From assembly GCA_951812925.1 (NCBI GenBank), contig OX638372.1, positions 84,217,058-84,281,057 on the forward strand: a stretch of DNA of 64,000 nt, read 5' to 3'. Under the pieces are notes generated by a model. That model was not told the origin of the DNA and ran no database searches. It saw only the letters and a program-made list of their open reading frames with translations. The DNA is from Calliopum simillimum (taxonomy: Eukaryota; Arthropoda; Insecta; Diptera; Lauxaniidae). Positions 1-12,268 of this stretch are shown here, piece after piece. Within the stretch, counting starts at the first letter, position 1; each line of letters starts with the position of its first letter. The translations under genes were made by a program, and so were the position numbers.

Positions 1-744
1 ATTAATGAGGACTTGGCTGCTGTTAGCAAATGGGCTACTTCAAATGATCTTTGCCTTAATCCGACTAAGTCGATTGTATTACCAATCTCACGAACTACAC
101 CAGTAATTGATCAAATTCCTTCTTTGAGTATTGGTGATTATCAGTTGAGTTTTGTTGACAAGGCCACTTGTCTTGGGTTTCAACTGAATTCTACTTTAAC
201 TTGCGTTGACCACATTAACCTGGTTATAAGAACAATATATGCTACCCTGCGATATCTGCGTATGTCGACTAACTTTACGCCAGTTGAAACCAAGCGAAAG
301 CTAGTTATGCAACTTATAGTCCCCTTCATATCCTACTTTGAAGTTATCTATAGCAAATTAGATTCTAGGTCGCTGCATAAATTGCAAGTTGCTTTTAATA
401 ACGCTACACGCTATGTATATGGGATACGTAGATATGACCATGTCTCTTCATGGAGCAGTAAGATTCTTGGTTGCTCGATTAAGGATTACCTTAAAGCCAG
501 AAACTGCATTTATTTGCATAAAATTATACGTTTAAAAACTCGGTCTTACCTTTATGAAAAACTTAGGTTCAGTATTTGCAATAGATCTTTCAATTTAGTT
601 TTACCTAAATTCACGTACTATAATTCAACACGATTCTTCTTCATCAACGCCATAAGGACTTGGAACTCGTTGCCACACAACCAAAAAAGCATTAACAACT
701 TCAACAACTTTAAGCAGTCAATACTTCAACACTTTTCAAATTAA
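1..744 (+). CDS. LINE ORF2, C-terminal part (window-edge partial)
   Basis: The frame is open from the first base, so the upstream reverse-transcriptase motifs lie outside the window; the first Met at 13 is not a real start. What is visible is the thumb and C-terminal region of an APE-type LINE ORF2: NDLCLNPTKS, LGFQLNS, a short RRYDHVSS block, LYEKLRF and the terminal IRTWNSLPHN motif typical of these proteins. It is clearly homologous to the ORF2 on the minus strand at 17696-20478 (shared LTCVDH, YLYEKLRF, WNSLP). No internal stop is present in the visible part. Confidence 0.85.
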   Translation: MNEDLAAVSKWATSNDLCLNPTKSIVLPISRTTPVIDQIPSLSIGDYQLSFVDKATCLGFQLNSTLTCVDHINLVIRTIYATLRYLRMSTNFTPVETKRKLVMQLIVPFISYFEVIYSKLDSRSLHKLQVAFNNATRYVYGIRRYDHVSSWSSKILGCSIKDYLKARNCIYLHKIIRLKTRSYLYEKLRFSICNRSFNLVLPKFTYYNSTRFFFINAIRTWNSLPHNQKSINNFNNFKQSILQHFSN

Positions 745-1087
745 GATAATTTTTTTTTTTTTTTTTAATTCGTTTACTTATTTTTTCTTCCTTTTTTCGC
801 GGAAAACCAGACATTTGTTAGTATTTCATTTGTATTAAATTAGTCACTAGCCTTGTGTACTTTAATTTATTTAATATTGACTTTAATAATATTTTTTATC
901 TACTAAATTTTATGTTTTAAAGTTTATAAATTAACTTCTTACCAGTAATTTTACTCTAAGTTTATCTTAAGAATTCATATATTCCAATGTTTTATTGACC
1001 AATTTTAAATTTGTTGTACAGCAAAAAGATTGTTATCTTATTGTACTAATGTTTAAATAAATTAAATTGAAATTGAATTGAATTGAA
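1..1087 (+). mobile_element. LINE 3' end with TTGAA-repeat tail
   Basis: After the ORF2 stop there is a poly-T run (about 749-766) and an AT-rich 3' untranslated region ending around 1064-1087 in short AATTGAATTGAA-type repeats, which act as the element's 3' tail. The 5' end is beyond the window. Confidence 0.7.
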
Positions 1088-1392
1088 ATGGAAACCTAAT
1101 AAAATCGCATAACTGAAATGTGCAGTAAAATTTGACATAAACGCATTAATAGGTCGTAAATCAAACTTTAATCCATTATATTTGCAAAGGCAAACACAAC
1201 ACATTACCGTAGACATTTTACTTTCCTGATGAATAAATTATAAACATTTGTAAACATATTTACAACAATAAATTCCAATTCCACGTTTTTTATTATATTT
1301 GATTAAGTATTTTATTTCATTTTAGTGCACTTCCTAAAAAATTATTTGTTTTCAAAATGAAGTATTTAGGTTATACATTTATTTTTTACGGA

Positions 1393-1830
1393 ATGTCTCA
1401 AAGAAGAAATAATCATAATTTTTGCATCTGTGGTTGCTACCAAGCACTGCTAATAAAACATAGAGCATTAATATCGAAATATAATAGGATTCATAGAATG
1501 TTAAAAATAAACAGGATGAACATTGCAAGATTAAACAACATGTTTAATTTGCAAAACATGAGGCTCTTGATCGTTTTGGATCTGTTGCTGCAAATGCATC
1601 AAGATGACTGACACAGCCACAAGTAGACTGGCAACAAATAAACAGGCTGCAGCAAAACAGGCAGCAACAAGAGCCACTACACTGGCTTCAACAGCTAAAC
1701 TTTTTGCAACCACAGCCAAACGGAGGACAACAAGCCAATGCTGTGAATGCACCTAGAAATGGAAATGCAGCTGGCAATGGAGTTATAAATGCAGGTGTAA
1801 ATGCAGTCCATGAAAATAATTGCTATTTTT
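1393..1830 (+). pseudogene. CxCG / Gln-rich protein family, copy 1 (broken)
   Basis: I do not recognise this family. The ATG at 1393 opens MSQRRNNHN followed by a CICG cysteine motif and a basic helical stretch ending NRMNIARLNNMFNL, which matches NRLNIAQINQIFGL of the gene at 43292 (MSKRNRHR, CLCG). Reading then has to move to another frame near 1550-1605, where it passes a TGA at 1605 and continues as a Gln-rich segment (QPQVDWQQINRLQQ, WLQQLNFLQPQPNGG) and an Asn/Ala/Gly-rich tail (NAPRNGNAAGNG) to about 1830. One shift and one stop suggest a pseudogene; an intron is an alternative. An upstream in-frame Met exists at 1357 but the family match begins at 1393. Confidence 0.5.
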
Positions 1831-2900
1831 ACATTTTTTTTTTTTTTTTGATACTTCCCAATATCGAAAAGAGTAGAAAATTGGCACACATTACGGCCAA
1901 GATATTTTTTATGGAAATATTATAAATTCAAAACCAAATCTTTTAAAATATTGGTGCTATAGAATAGAATTTAGGGAGATAATGTGTAAAAACGCCAAAT
2001 TCTGCAAAACATTTTGGAAAAAAAAAGAAATGGTCACTCCATATTTCTGCCAAACTTTTTTTATTTAATCAGTGTTATGTCTACTTTAAGCCCTGGGAAT
2101 GCCTAAGTGCGCAAATTTACCTTTGACTTTTTTTCTGAATCTATATGATGGTACTAAATATTACTGTATTAATTAGGTTCTGACCGTATTGTCTGAAATA
2201 TATATAATTTTAAGTCGATGAGACCTTTTGTGGGGTTCAAATATTTGTAATATAAATAAAAAAAAATAAATAAGTACACGAAATAAAACAAAAAACCTTT
2301 TTTAGTTGAGTGTAAATCAGTCTCAAAAACGAAAAATTTGGTTAAATATTTTGGTAAATAAAAAAAAATGGTCACTTGATATTTACACCAAACTTTTTTT
2401 TTCAAATGAGTATTATGTCTACTTTAAGCACTAGGAGCGCCTAGGTGCGCAAGCTTGGCATTGTATTTTTTTTTTTTAATCTATTTAATTGTCCTAAAAA
2501 TGCTATTAAATTAAATTTCAAATCCAGGTTCCGAATTTTTTTTTTTTTAATTTCATTACTTGAGCTCTAATTCGGGTAACATGACAAACACAATACGTTA
2601 TGTTAATACACAGAAAAAAAATTTCAATTATAGAAATAAAAATTATAGAAATAAACGTAGATAGCCCGCAATAAATATTATTAATACATTAAAATAATAT
2701 AAATAAATTATATTTAATTATATAGACAGTATAAATATGTATGTATAAAAAATAAAAAGTATAAATAATAAAACTTATTACACGTATAAATGATATGTAG
2801 TATATGATATAAACATTGTTATTTATTTACATGGATATGAAATAAATCCTCAAATATTATTTTTTTTTTTAAATCCTTTGTTTATTGTTTTTGTTATTAA
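1831..2900. other. AT-rich noncoding stretch
   Basis: No protein family is recognisable. It holds several poly-T/poly-A runs and the 338-bp-spaced duplication listed separately. Confidence 0.6.
2031..2505 (+). repeat. Diverged direct duplication (~135 bp, 338 bp apart)
   Basis: 2031-2165 and 2369-2505 share TGGTCACT, CCAAACTTTTTTT, GTTATGTCTACTTTAAGC / GTATTATGTCTACTTTAAGC, and GCCTA(A/G)GTGCGCAA, with interspersed differences. This looks like an old tandem duplication or two partial copies of one transposon. Confidence 0.75.
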
Positions 2901-3611
2901 CCGTATTCACGATCTTGTTGCATCGTAGCAAATGCAAAATTATTTGAAATTACAAAAACAAATTCTATTGATTTTTCAAAAGCAAGAGTCTTGTAAGCAA
3001 GACCAAATTTGCAAGACAAAAACCTATTGCACGATTGATTTCCAAGAGTCTATTGTGACTGATTTTATTCTTTCATTTGTGATTGGTACAATGGCTTAGT
3101 GACATTTATTTTTTTGACAACAGTTTTTGTCACAAATTGAAATTAAAATGTAAACAAATATAATTTAATTTGCTTTTTTTCGTTTCGGTTTAATCTACAA
3201 AGACTTCTACGTAGTATTTGCATTTAGCACATCGATAAATGCATGTACAACGGTAAGGACTCAACGTTTTCGGATTACATCTGGAGTAAATAGCAAATAT
3301 AAAGAAGAAACTCATGCAGCCGCCAAAAAGAAAAGAACAATTTTGTTAAGATTGTATAAAAATATATGTACTTATGGATATAATTAATAAAATTGTGATT
3401 TTCTTCTCAATAACGCATAAACATTCAAAGAACTTTCTTTTAACTTAAAATAAGATACCAAATAAATTTTAAGTTCAAAAAATGTTTGACAGCGAAACAA
3501 AAAACAGCTGTTCTGAAACGTTTGCAATAGCAATTTCCAACAGTGTATGCTCACAGTTATTTACTCTTGCAAATTTGCATTTGCTACGATGCAACAAGAT
3601 CGTGAATACGG
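2901..3611. mobile_element. Nonautonomous inverted-repeat transposon, 711 bp
   Basis: The ends are inverted repeats of about 38 bp: CCGTATTCACGATCTTGTTG at 2901 is matched in reverse at 3592-3611, and the match runs on through GCATCGTAGCAAATGCAAA. No convincing target duplication is visible. The middle carries a short protein-like reading (around 3245-3390, with NSKYKEET) that resembles the Myb-like part of Harbinger-type elements, but this is weak. Confidence 0.75.
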
Positions 3612-5185
3612 CTATTCTTTTTATATATTATATTATAGAAGAATTTTAAGAATTTTTAGAATTTTAGCGAATTTATCACTAAACGACACACGAACCCCAT
3701 TTTGACCTCCATATGACCTTGAAATATTTTTTCTCAGACGTTCTGGAAAAAAACGGACCCGGGATTCGGATTCAGGACGTCCAAGTCCTTAGGAAACACA
3801 TAGTCTGGTCAAAACGCCATGACATTTTTTTTTTTGTAAAACTGTATGTAATTTGATACATAAAATTCTTTAGGTATGTGTTTCGTATGCCTTACCATGC
3901 AAATGCCTCCAACTTCTTTTGAAAGAAATACAGAACACGAAAACCTTTGGCATAAAAACTCATATTTATTGATTGACTCTTTTTATGGTATTAAACACAA
4001 TTTAAATAATTTAGAAAGCTAAAATAATAGTTTTGCAATCACAGAAAAAGAGAAAAATGACACAGTTGAAGGTGGGCGTGTCCTTGACCAGATCACGCCC
4101 ATTTTCACCAAATTAAAATAAAATGGATCGGCAAAAGGAATGGCGCATAGCTGGGAAGCCACTAAAAACTCTGTTAAACAACTATTGGACTTTTTTCATT
4201 TTTCCGTGGTAGGTATTTCCATAAATTTTGATTCATAAATTTTGACACTAATTTTTCTTATTTTTCAAAAACCATCTGATTCGTAGCTCTTTAGCAATGA
4301 TGCTACACAGGCGTTCACTTACTTAGCTTACACTGTGCTATTTAGCTCATCTGCCTTGCCAGCTGCTCTACTTCGTGAATACCACTAATATTATTTTTGT
4401 ACCTCAAATATTTACGAAGTTATTGCGAATTCAAATTTTTTTGTTACATGGGAGGTGGGCGTGGTCGGGTCAAAGACACGCCCACCTTTCAAGAAATAAA
4501 TAGATGCTGCCAATACTATTTCAGATATCGAATTTTATTGCTTCATCTCAAACAGATTGGCTCTTATTAGGTTTATGAAACTGGAGCGTTGCAAGAATAC
4601 AGAAAATTCGCTGAAGAAAAGCTCATCGTAGTCCAAGAAGGGGTGTGATGGGGGAGCCAAATTAATGCGCAGAAACTTTAGAGAACCTCATTTAAATGAT
4701 CTAGCCATTCCAACTCCATAAAACATTTTAGTTACAGTCCACAGAGAGCAAAATTCGTAAATTTGGGAAATGCAATTAGAGATTTTTTGTGATGATCCGG
4801 ATATCCTTTTCATATTAAAAAAAGTACGCAAATCTTCAGAAAATACTTAGATGAAATTATTTTTACTATAAGTTTCAAGAGGTTAGATCATTTAGTTTCA
4901 TTCATCAAGTTTAAGACGCGAAAACTCAGTAATGGTATTATTTCTGGGTATTCTGGTGCTTGAAATATGTTATCTAGATATTTAACTTTAAATTTGTGGA
5001 AAAAAATATTACTTTTAATACAAAAATTTTCGGAGTTATGACCGGCTATCGCTCTTTTATAGACCACTGTGCGAAATTTTTTTATGAAGCACAAAAGAAA
5101 TGAAATAATGAAAATCAAACTCACGAAGACTCCTAAAAAACGAACATGTAATGATGAGCCTACACAATAACAGCCGTTCCCCTTT
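3612..5185. other. Noncoding stretch with GGGCGTG-type repeat debris
   Basis: No gene is recognisable. Pieces such as AGGTGGGCGTG (about 4068 and 4453) resemble the CACGCC repeats found elsewhere in the window. The reading at 4888-5124 on the minus strand looks like chance. Confidence 0.5.
4453..4487. repeat. Perfect 11-bp hairpin
   Basis: AGGTGGGCGTG and CACGCCCACCT flank a 13-base loop. Related GGCGTG/CACGCC pairs recur in the window's dispersed repeats, so this is probably repeat-derived rather than regulatory. Confidence 0.7.
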
Positions 5186-5355
5186 ATTAAAAGTTCAAAT
5201 AGTTTTTTTTTCTTTCAGAATAATCTTATTTACTCAGCTTGCTACGATGAATTGTTAAAAGTTCAAATAGTTTTTTTTTTTCAGAATATTTTTTTTTGAT
5301 GAACATTTTTTATATTTTTTTATTTTATTCACTCAGCTTGCTACGATGAATTGTT
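5186..5355 (+). repeat. Two-copy tandem repeat
   Basis: AAAAGTTCAAATAGTTTTTT and CTCAGCTTGCTACGATGAATT each occur twice (about 5187/5257 and 5235/5333), differing mainly in T-run length. Confidence 0.8.
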
Positions 5356-5418
5356 CATAACAATTTTTCAAAATATTATTTATATGAAATCACAATGTTT
5401 TTTTTTTTTACACGATAG

Positions 5419-5573
5419 CGGAACAACTATCAACACCACAGGCATCATCGCCGTCAGCAACATCAATTGGAAGCAATTTACCACCATCTGTACAAATAAT
5501 TCCTGGCAATATTCCATGCACCAACACACCAACAACATCCAACCGACGCACAGTGTCGCGAGCCCATATATAA
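5419..5573 (+). other. Exon-like Ser/Pro/Thr-rich segment
   Basis: A long T tract followed by ACACGATAG makes a plausible splice acceptor at 5418. The following 51 codons read without stop as a Ser/Pro/Thr-rich segment (AEQLSTPQASSPSATS, PPSVQIIPGNIP) ending at TAA 5571-5573. The higher GC content and biased composition contrast with the surrounding DNA. No family is recognised; it could be the last exon of a gene or a pseudo-exon. Confidence 0.3.
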
Positions 5574-6903
5574 GTAGAGCGGCCAAAACTAGTAAACGTT
5601 ATCCGATTTTGATAAAATTTTGCACAGTAATGTTTTTTGTTAAGATTATGAAAATATTAGAAAATGGGCGTGGTCCGCCCCTTTTTAAACTGACTCCCAG
5701 TACAAAAGTATTAGTATCGGGTGATTTTTTTAAAGGTTTTTTATACCATTAAAAAGGCTATATTAACCTTTTAAATGCTTTTTGGTTTTTTACGATCGGA
5801 TAAGAAGCAAAAAAGTTATAGCAGATATAACTTAAATTAAAGTGAAATATTTCAATTTAGGAAATTCACTCATTTTAGAAAGTAAAAAAAAAAATACTTT
5901 TACTTAAAATATTTGGTTTAAAAGTAAAAGCTAAGCAATCAAAAAGATGAAACTTTTAGCTTTAAAATACCTTTTGATCTATTCTGATCGGTTAAGAAAC
6001 AAAAAAGTAATGGGCTTTAGAGTTCAAAGTTAATATGATATATTTGCTATTTTGGTACTCGCTCGCTTTAAAAAACGAAAAAAAGGACTCTTAAAAATTA
6101 CTTATCTTGGTCAATTTTTATCCTAGAAAGATGTTTTAAAAACTAAAATTTTCAAAATTGCATCAGCTTTAATTTTTGTTTAAAAATTTTTTTTTTCCGG
6201 CTAACGGTTTTAAAGTTATTTGTCAAAAAATGAATTTTTTGATCTTTAAACCCCCAAAAGGGGGGTTACACCCCCTGTTGAGCTGAGGAACTTTTTTTTT
6301 GTAAGGTGACTATGGTCCAATAAACAACTGTGTCAAGTTTCAAGCCCGTAGCAATTTTTCTCTTTAAGATATTTAATTTTACTCCCCTAAGAATATTAAT
6401 TTTTTATTGAATTTTAATCAAGGTCACTTTAGAAAATTAACGAAAAAAAAAAATTGGGGCACATTGGGGCACTTTTTTTTTTATATGCTTGTACAATGCA
6501 CTTACCTCTTTTGTTTCTAATTAAGGCAATAGGGTCTTTTGCGTCATTCTTTTTTTATGGTCTCCCAAAGTTTTCTTTAGAATTCACAAATAAGCAAAAA
6601 AACATATGTCCAATAAAGTAACTGTAAACAAAAGGTTAATACAAAAATCTGCTCAAAAATTGCTCTACTACATAGAAAAAATATCATTTATTCCTAATAA
6701 GTTAGTTTTAACTAAGGTATTTAGTAAAATAGGCCTGCTTTAGATTTAAGAATCATGGAACGAAATTTTTTTTTTTTTGTGGCATTTATTCTACTTTTCC
6801 AAAACTCTAAGTTTACGTGGCTCGACAACTATGCTTTTAAGATATATTATTTTTTTTTATTAAATTCCTATTAGTTAAAGTATACTTAACAATATGTCAT
6901 CCT
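5574..6903. other. AT-rich stretch without recognisable gene
   Basis: It contains another GGGCGTGGTCCGCCCC element near 5665, a CCCCC-AAAA-GGGGG hairpin near 6250-6262, and long T tracts. Nothing protein-like was seen. Confidence 0.6.
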
Positions 6904-7090
6904 TGATGAGTTTTGACTTCAGCTTTGACCCTTTTGGCCGCACTCGCGACACTGTGCGTCGTTGCCGCTGCGGTCAACCATCCAACTTTAGCGGCATCTA
7001 ACTCAATTTGTACAAAATCTCCTGCGGCTTCGGTACATAATTACATTGTTAAATTTATTATTCCTCAAACTATTAACATAGCCTTTTTAG
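6904..7090 (+). other. Small GC-rich island, possible CxCG-like start
   Basis: From ATG 6895 (a second ATG is at 6907) the frame reads MSSLMSFDFSFDPFG, then RRCRCGQPSNF and a stop. The CRCG motif recalls the CxCG family at 1393 and 43292, but the rest does not match. The alternative frame (from a TTG at 6913) is Ala-rich and runs into the inverted repeat of the foldback element, so I do not trust it. Confidence 0.2.
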
Positions 7091-7094
7091 ACGG

Positions 7095-9143
7095 AGAGCC
7101 AGCGCTTGGCTGACCCTCCTCGTAGTATCAAAGCTGAATTTTCTTCTCAGTGTTCTTCCAATAGTAGGTATGAACTTCTGTTCTAGTGAATTCCTGAGAG
7201 GTGGTGCCTACGTGAGATATCGGGCGCAAAAGGTCGAGAAAAACAGTTTTTTGCAAATATCTCGCTAACGGTTATATCTACAAAAAAATAAGCAGCCACA
7301 ATTTTGTAGCTCATTAAATTTCATATCGAAAAGTGGTGCTAATTGTTTTCGTACGACCTATAGCTTAGGAGATATGGTCCAGTGAAATTGGACTTTCTAA
7401 CCCAACATATAAAAAACATAATTTTTTCTTCTAGTCGGCCTATTTTTTTGTTTCAAATTATGCACCAAAATTCGAGACCAATTTCACTATCGTACAAAAA
7501 GTTACTCAGGCACAAAGGTCGAGAAAATTAGTATCTAGCTAACTCTTATTTCTACAAAAATATGGTGCTCCACAATTTTGTAGCTCAGAAAATTTCATAT
7601 CAAAAAGTGGTGCAAATTATTTTCGTACGACAAACAGTTTAGGAGATATCCTATTTGAAGGTATTTTCCGCATACAAGTTTTTATAGTAATATGAATGTT
7701 GATTTTCAAAGTACTCTAACTGCGCCTACGTCATAGTATCATGGCTGAATTTTTTTGTGGGTATTCTTCTAATAAGAAATTCTAACTTTTGTTTTAGTTA
7801 AATCGTGAGAGGTGGTGCCTTCGCGTAATATCGGGTGCAAAAGGTAGAGAAAATCAGTTTTTTGAAAGTTGATTTTGAAATTACTATAACTATGCCTACG
7901 TCATGGTATCATGGCTGCATTTTTTTGTGGGTATTATTCCAATAGTGGGTACTGACTTTTGTTTCAGTCAAACCGTGAGAAGTGGTGCCTTCCTGAGATA
8001 TCGGGTGCAAAAGTTGAGAAAATCAGTTTTTTGAAAGTTGATTTTGAAATTACTATAACTATGCCTACGTCATGGTATCATGTCTGCATTTTTTTGTGGG
8101 AATTCTTCCAATAATGGGTACTGACTGTTTTTTCAGTCAAACCTTGAGAGGTTGTGCCTTCGTGAGATATCGGGTGCAAAATTCGAGAAAAACAGTTTTT
8201 TTAATGTTGATTTTGAAATAACTATAACTATGCCTACGTCATAGTATCATGGCTGCATTTTTTTGTGGGTATTTTTCCAATAGTGGGTACTAAGTTTTGT
8301 TTTAGTCAAACCATGAGCGGTGGTGCCTTCGTGAGATATCGGGTGCGAAAGGTAAAGAAAATCAGTTTTTTGAAAGTTGATTTTCAAATTACTATAACTA
8401 TGCTCGATATCTCGTGAAGGCACCACCTCTCACGGTTTGACTAAAACAAAAGTTGGTACCCACTAATGGAAAAATACCCACAAAAAAATTCAACCATGAT
8501 ACTATGACGTAGGCGTAGTTATAGTACTTTGAAAATCAACACTCATATTACTATGCACACTTGTATGCGGAAAATACCTTAAAATAGGATATCTCCTAAA
8601 CTGTTTGTCGTACGAAAATAATTTGCACCACTTTTTGATATGAAATTCAATGAGCTACAAAATTGTGGAGCACCATTTTTTTGTAGAAATAAGCGTTAGC
8701 GAGATACTAATTTTCTCCACCTTTGTGCCTGAATAACTTTTTGTACGACAGCGAAATTGGTCTCGAATTTTGGTGCATAATTTGAAACTATAAAATAGAC
8801 CGACTAAAGAAAAAAATTATGGATTTTATATATTGGATCGGAAGGTCCACTTTCACTAGACCATATCTCCTAAGCTATAGGTCGTGCGAAAATAATTAGC
8901 ACCACTTTTCGATATGAAATTCAATGAGCTACAAAATTGTGGCTGCTAATTTTTTTGTAGATATAACCGTTAACGAGATATTTGCAAAAAACTGTTTTTC
9001 TCGACCTTTTGCGCCCGATATCTCACGTAGGCACCAACTCTCAGGAATTCACTAGAACAGAAGTTCATACCTACTATTGGAAGAACACTCACAAGAAAAT
9101 TCAGCTTTGATACTATGAGGAGGGTCAGCCAAGCGCTGGCTCT
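7095..9143. mobile_element. Foldback element with ~170-bp tandem units
   Basis: The ends are a long inverted repeat: AGAGCCAGCGCTTGGCTGAC at 7095 returns in reverse at 9124-9143, and the arms match for about 600 bp or more (7095-7690 against 8530-9143). Between them lie about four forward units of ~170 bp (about 7690-8400), each with CTACGTCAT(A/G)GTATCATG, TTTTTTTGTGGG and GAGATATCGGGTGCAAAAG, followed by one inverted unit starting near 8402. The outer arms contain related units. The terminal AGCCAGCGCTTGGCT is itself nearly palindromic. This is the architecture of foldback transposons; no coding sequence is inside. Confidence 0.85.
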
Positions 9144-9204
9144 TAGTCTATTTTGTTAGTTTTGAGTTTTTATGATTTTAACTATGAATATAAATAAATA
9201 CAAT

Positions 9205-9342
9205 AAATAAAATATTTATATCCTCCAAAAGGATATATCTATCGCTGAATCTTGTAGATACGAATTTCATAAGGACCACGAAAGTGCTATTATTGAATTC
9301 GAATCGCTGCGATCGGAAATGGTGTTGCATACAAAAAATTAA
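9205..9342 (+). other. Protein-like C-terminal fragment
   Basis: The frame through 9223 reads LQKDISIAESCRYEF, then HESAIIEFESLRSE and VLHTKN, ending at TAA 9340-9342. The mixed charged/hydrophobic composition looks like real protein, in contrast to the AT-rich flanks. No start or family is recognised. Confidence 0.25.
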
Positions 9343-10166
9343 TTTATATTTGCTTCATTTCAAGTTAATAAATTTACTATGAAAATAAATAAACTTTGCG
9401 CCATGCCGTGCTACAAGACTTGCTATAAATTTACTATAGTAGACGACGGATACAAGGAAGTCGCTTATTAGAAAGACACGGTCATAAGAAACATTTCCTA
9501 AAGCACCATGTACATTTCCATATAGCTACGAACTAAAAAACCTTATATGTATAAGAAAAACCGATATAGGAAAAACACTGCCATATTTTGACGAAAAATT
9601 CTATTCATTGCATAGAAAATTAAACGTGTATAAGAAAGTATTCTCCGAAATTAATTTTTTGTCAATTTAGGGAGAAATATAATTTTTTTGAGGATATTTA
9701 CAAATACATTTGGGAAAGTGGTCATATGGAAATCTTTTTTTTTTAAATTACCGAATTATATATTGTGAATGGTAATGGCCATGGTGGTTAGTGACTTCAC
9801 AAACAAAAAACATTGCTTCAGAAAAACAGGAGTCTCGGAGAAAGAGGTATGTCAAGAAGTATGTTAAGATGAATTCATTGAAAGTGATAATGATTTATGA
9901 TATCCTACGGGGAGAGACTGAAGAGGTTAAAGTTGACCAAATAATATCAAAGAATATTTGGACAAAGATGAAGGAAACGAATGTTTCTGTAAATTAAAGA
10001 TATTCTTTTTGAAAAACGCGAGAGGGCAATTTCCAAGGGGCTGAAAAGGGGGAAATATACCCTTTACCTACTAGCCTTTCGTTAAAAATAAGCATCTTCC
10101 AAATTTAAGCAGACTTTAAGCTTAAAATTGATAAATCTGTTGTAAAACGTTGAAAAATATAAAGAA
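9343..10166. other. Intergenic stretch ending in a dispersed repeat
   Basis: A 60-codon Lys/Glu-rich reading (9800-9997) has no recognisable family. The last ~65 bases (about 10100-10166, TTTAAGCTTAAAATTGATAA and on) match the repeat at 62650-62705 and form the left half of the LINE insertion site. Confidence 0.5.
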
Positions 10167-12268
10167 ACATGATTTAATTTTCATGTCTTATGAATTTAAT
10201 TTGAATAACACTACACAATCGTTTTTCTATCGTGATTTTAGAAATATAGATTTAGAGTCATTGGAAATTGAAGTGTCAAATATCAGCTGGAACAAACTTT
10301 ATAACATGACATCCGTCGATGAAATGGTGGTTTATTTACAAATTCATGTAAACAATCTTTTCGAAAAATTTGTTCGTCTTCGAAATAAAAATATTAAACA
10401 CGGTCAACGCCCTTGGTTCAACGCAAGTATACAACAGAAAATAATTGAAAGAAATGCGGCATATAATTGTTGGAAAAGATATAAAACATCTTACTTACAT
10501 AAAATATACCGCGATTTGAAAATCGAAGTACTACTTAAAATTGCAAAATTAGAATTTTACACAGAAGAATTCAGTAATGCCGTTGGTAGCAAAGAAAAAT
10601 GGCAACGCATACGAAATATTGGTTTAGGTAAACACACTACACACTTCATTGATCCCCATTTGTTAAACGAGAAATTTTGTAATTTATCCATACCTACAGT
10701 ATCATCGAATCATTACGAAAGTTCTGTTTCAACTGTTTATTCAGGAAATAGATTTGATTTCTCTTGCGTTAGTCAAGGCGATGTATTAAGAAGTTTTTAT
10801 GAAGTCAAATCTAACGCGATAGGTTTTGATTGCATACATCCGAGGTTCCTTAAATTATTACTGCCAAAACTATTGCCATATTTAACCCACATTTTTAATT
10901 TTGTCCTCACTACTTCGACTTTTCCGGCCAGTTGGAAGTCGGCGAAAATAATCCCAATTCCTAAAGCTAGCAATGAGTTTCGACCAATTGCAATACTTCC
11001 ATACTTATCAAAAGTGTTTGAAATTGTACTGAAAAAACAAATAAATGAATTTGTCAATCGTGAGAATGTATTAACTGAATTGCAGTCCAGATATAGGCCA
11101 AATAGAAGTTGCGTTACTGCTTTATTGAATGTTTCGGAAGAAATTCGTTCAAAATTAGATAACAGTGAGGCTACGCTACTTACTTTACTTGATCATTCAA
11201 AAGCGTTTGACTGTGTTGACTATGTACCAAACTTAGAAAAATGTACAATTTCTCGTCCACAGCAACTAAGCTTATTTTCACTTATTTAAATGGAAGAACT
11301 CAGGCTGTAAGCATAGGTGATTCACTATCTCGACACCTTACGCTCATACGGGGGGTCCCTCAAGGATCTGTTCTTGGACCTCTTTTGTTCTCAATCTACA
11401 TCAACGACCTTCCTAATTCTTTGCAATGTTCAAAAATTCACTTGTACGCGGATGACGTTCAACTTTATGCGAGTTCCCCACTAAAAGAAATTACTCATTT
11501 GATACAGGACACCAATAATGATCTGGAAAATATTTTTCACTGGGCATCGAATAACGGTCTATGTCTGAATGCATCCAAATCGAAATGTCTAATTATCTAC
11601 AAAAAGCCCTTAGATCATTCTCAATTCCCTAAAGTGATAATGAACAATTCCGAAATAATTTTCGCAGACTCTGCAAAAAATTTGGGTATTACATTTAATG
11701 AAACTCTCACGTGGAACAATCACATTATTTTCTCTATTGGTAAACTTTACCAGGTAAAGTGTATGGAATGCTACGTACGCTTTGGATAACACAGCACTTC
11801 ACACCGCAGCACATAAGAATGCTTTTGGCCAAATCTTATCTGATTCCAACACTGTTATATGGTTGCGAAATATTTGCTAACTGTGATAGTGCCGTCAAAC
11901 GTAAACTGAATGTACTTTATAATAATATTACAAGGTATAAATTTGGCCTGAAAAAATATGACCACACATCATATTTTGCGAAGCGGATATTTTCCATGAC
12001 CTTTGACAAACTTTTAGAGTATAAAACTTTACTTCTTTTACATAAAATAATAATCACCAAAGAACCATCACATCTGTACAATAAACTCAGATTTTCAAGA
12101 TCCCAACGTTCAAAACAGTTAATATACATGCGACATAATCTGCTGGCATCAGAACGGCAATTCTTTATTTACGGAATACGTCTTTGGAATTCACTGCCAC
12201 ATCAGCTGCAAAATACCTGCAACGCATCACGTTTCAAAGAAGAACTTTTTAAAAAATTAACTTTATAG
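10167..12268 (+). pseudogene. LINE ORF2 (endonuclease end + reverse transcriptase), frameshifted
   Basis: This is an APE-type LINE ORF2 lacking most of the endonuclease. In order: HDLI (endonuclease end), a basic linker with RPWFNASI, then RT. The motif LLDHSKAFDCV (first catalytic Asp) is in the first frame, which ends at 11289. The frame from about 11241 carries [13 protein letters not shown] and the YADDVQLY catalytic core, and ends at 11789. A third frame from 11759 gives the C-terminus (RRYDH-like KKYDHTS, YGIRLWNSLPHQ) to 12268. Two frameshifts make it dead. It belongs to the same family as the minus-strand element at 47255-48463 (shared KPLD, TYGCE/LYGCE, IFANCDS). Confidence 0.9.

Noticed and set aside
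5160..5360. Possible promoter or TATA region near the duplicated CTCAGCTTGCTACGATG block
   Set aside because: TATA-like words are everywhere in AT-rich DNA and no linked gene start is visible.
5351..5752. 133-codon frame on the plus strand
   Set aside because: The start is not ATG and most of it is AT-rich repeat; the protein-like part is in a different frame (5419-5573).
6913..7113. Ala-rich 66-codon frame resembling a signal peptide
   Set aside because: It begins with TTG, not ATG, and runs into the inverted repeat of the foldback element.
7690..8400. Regular repeats considered as a CRISPR array
   Set aside because: Units of ~170 bp without unique spacers, inside an inverted-repeat element of eukaryotic DNA.
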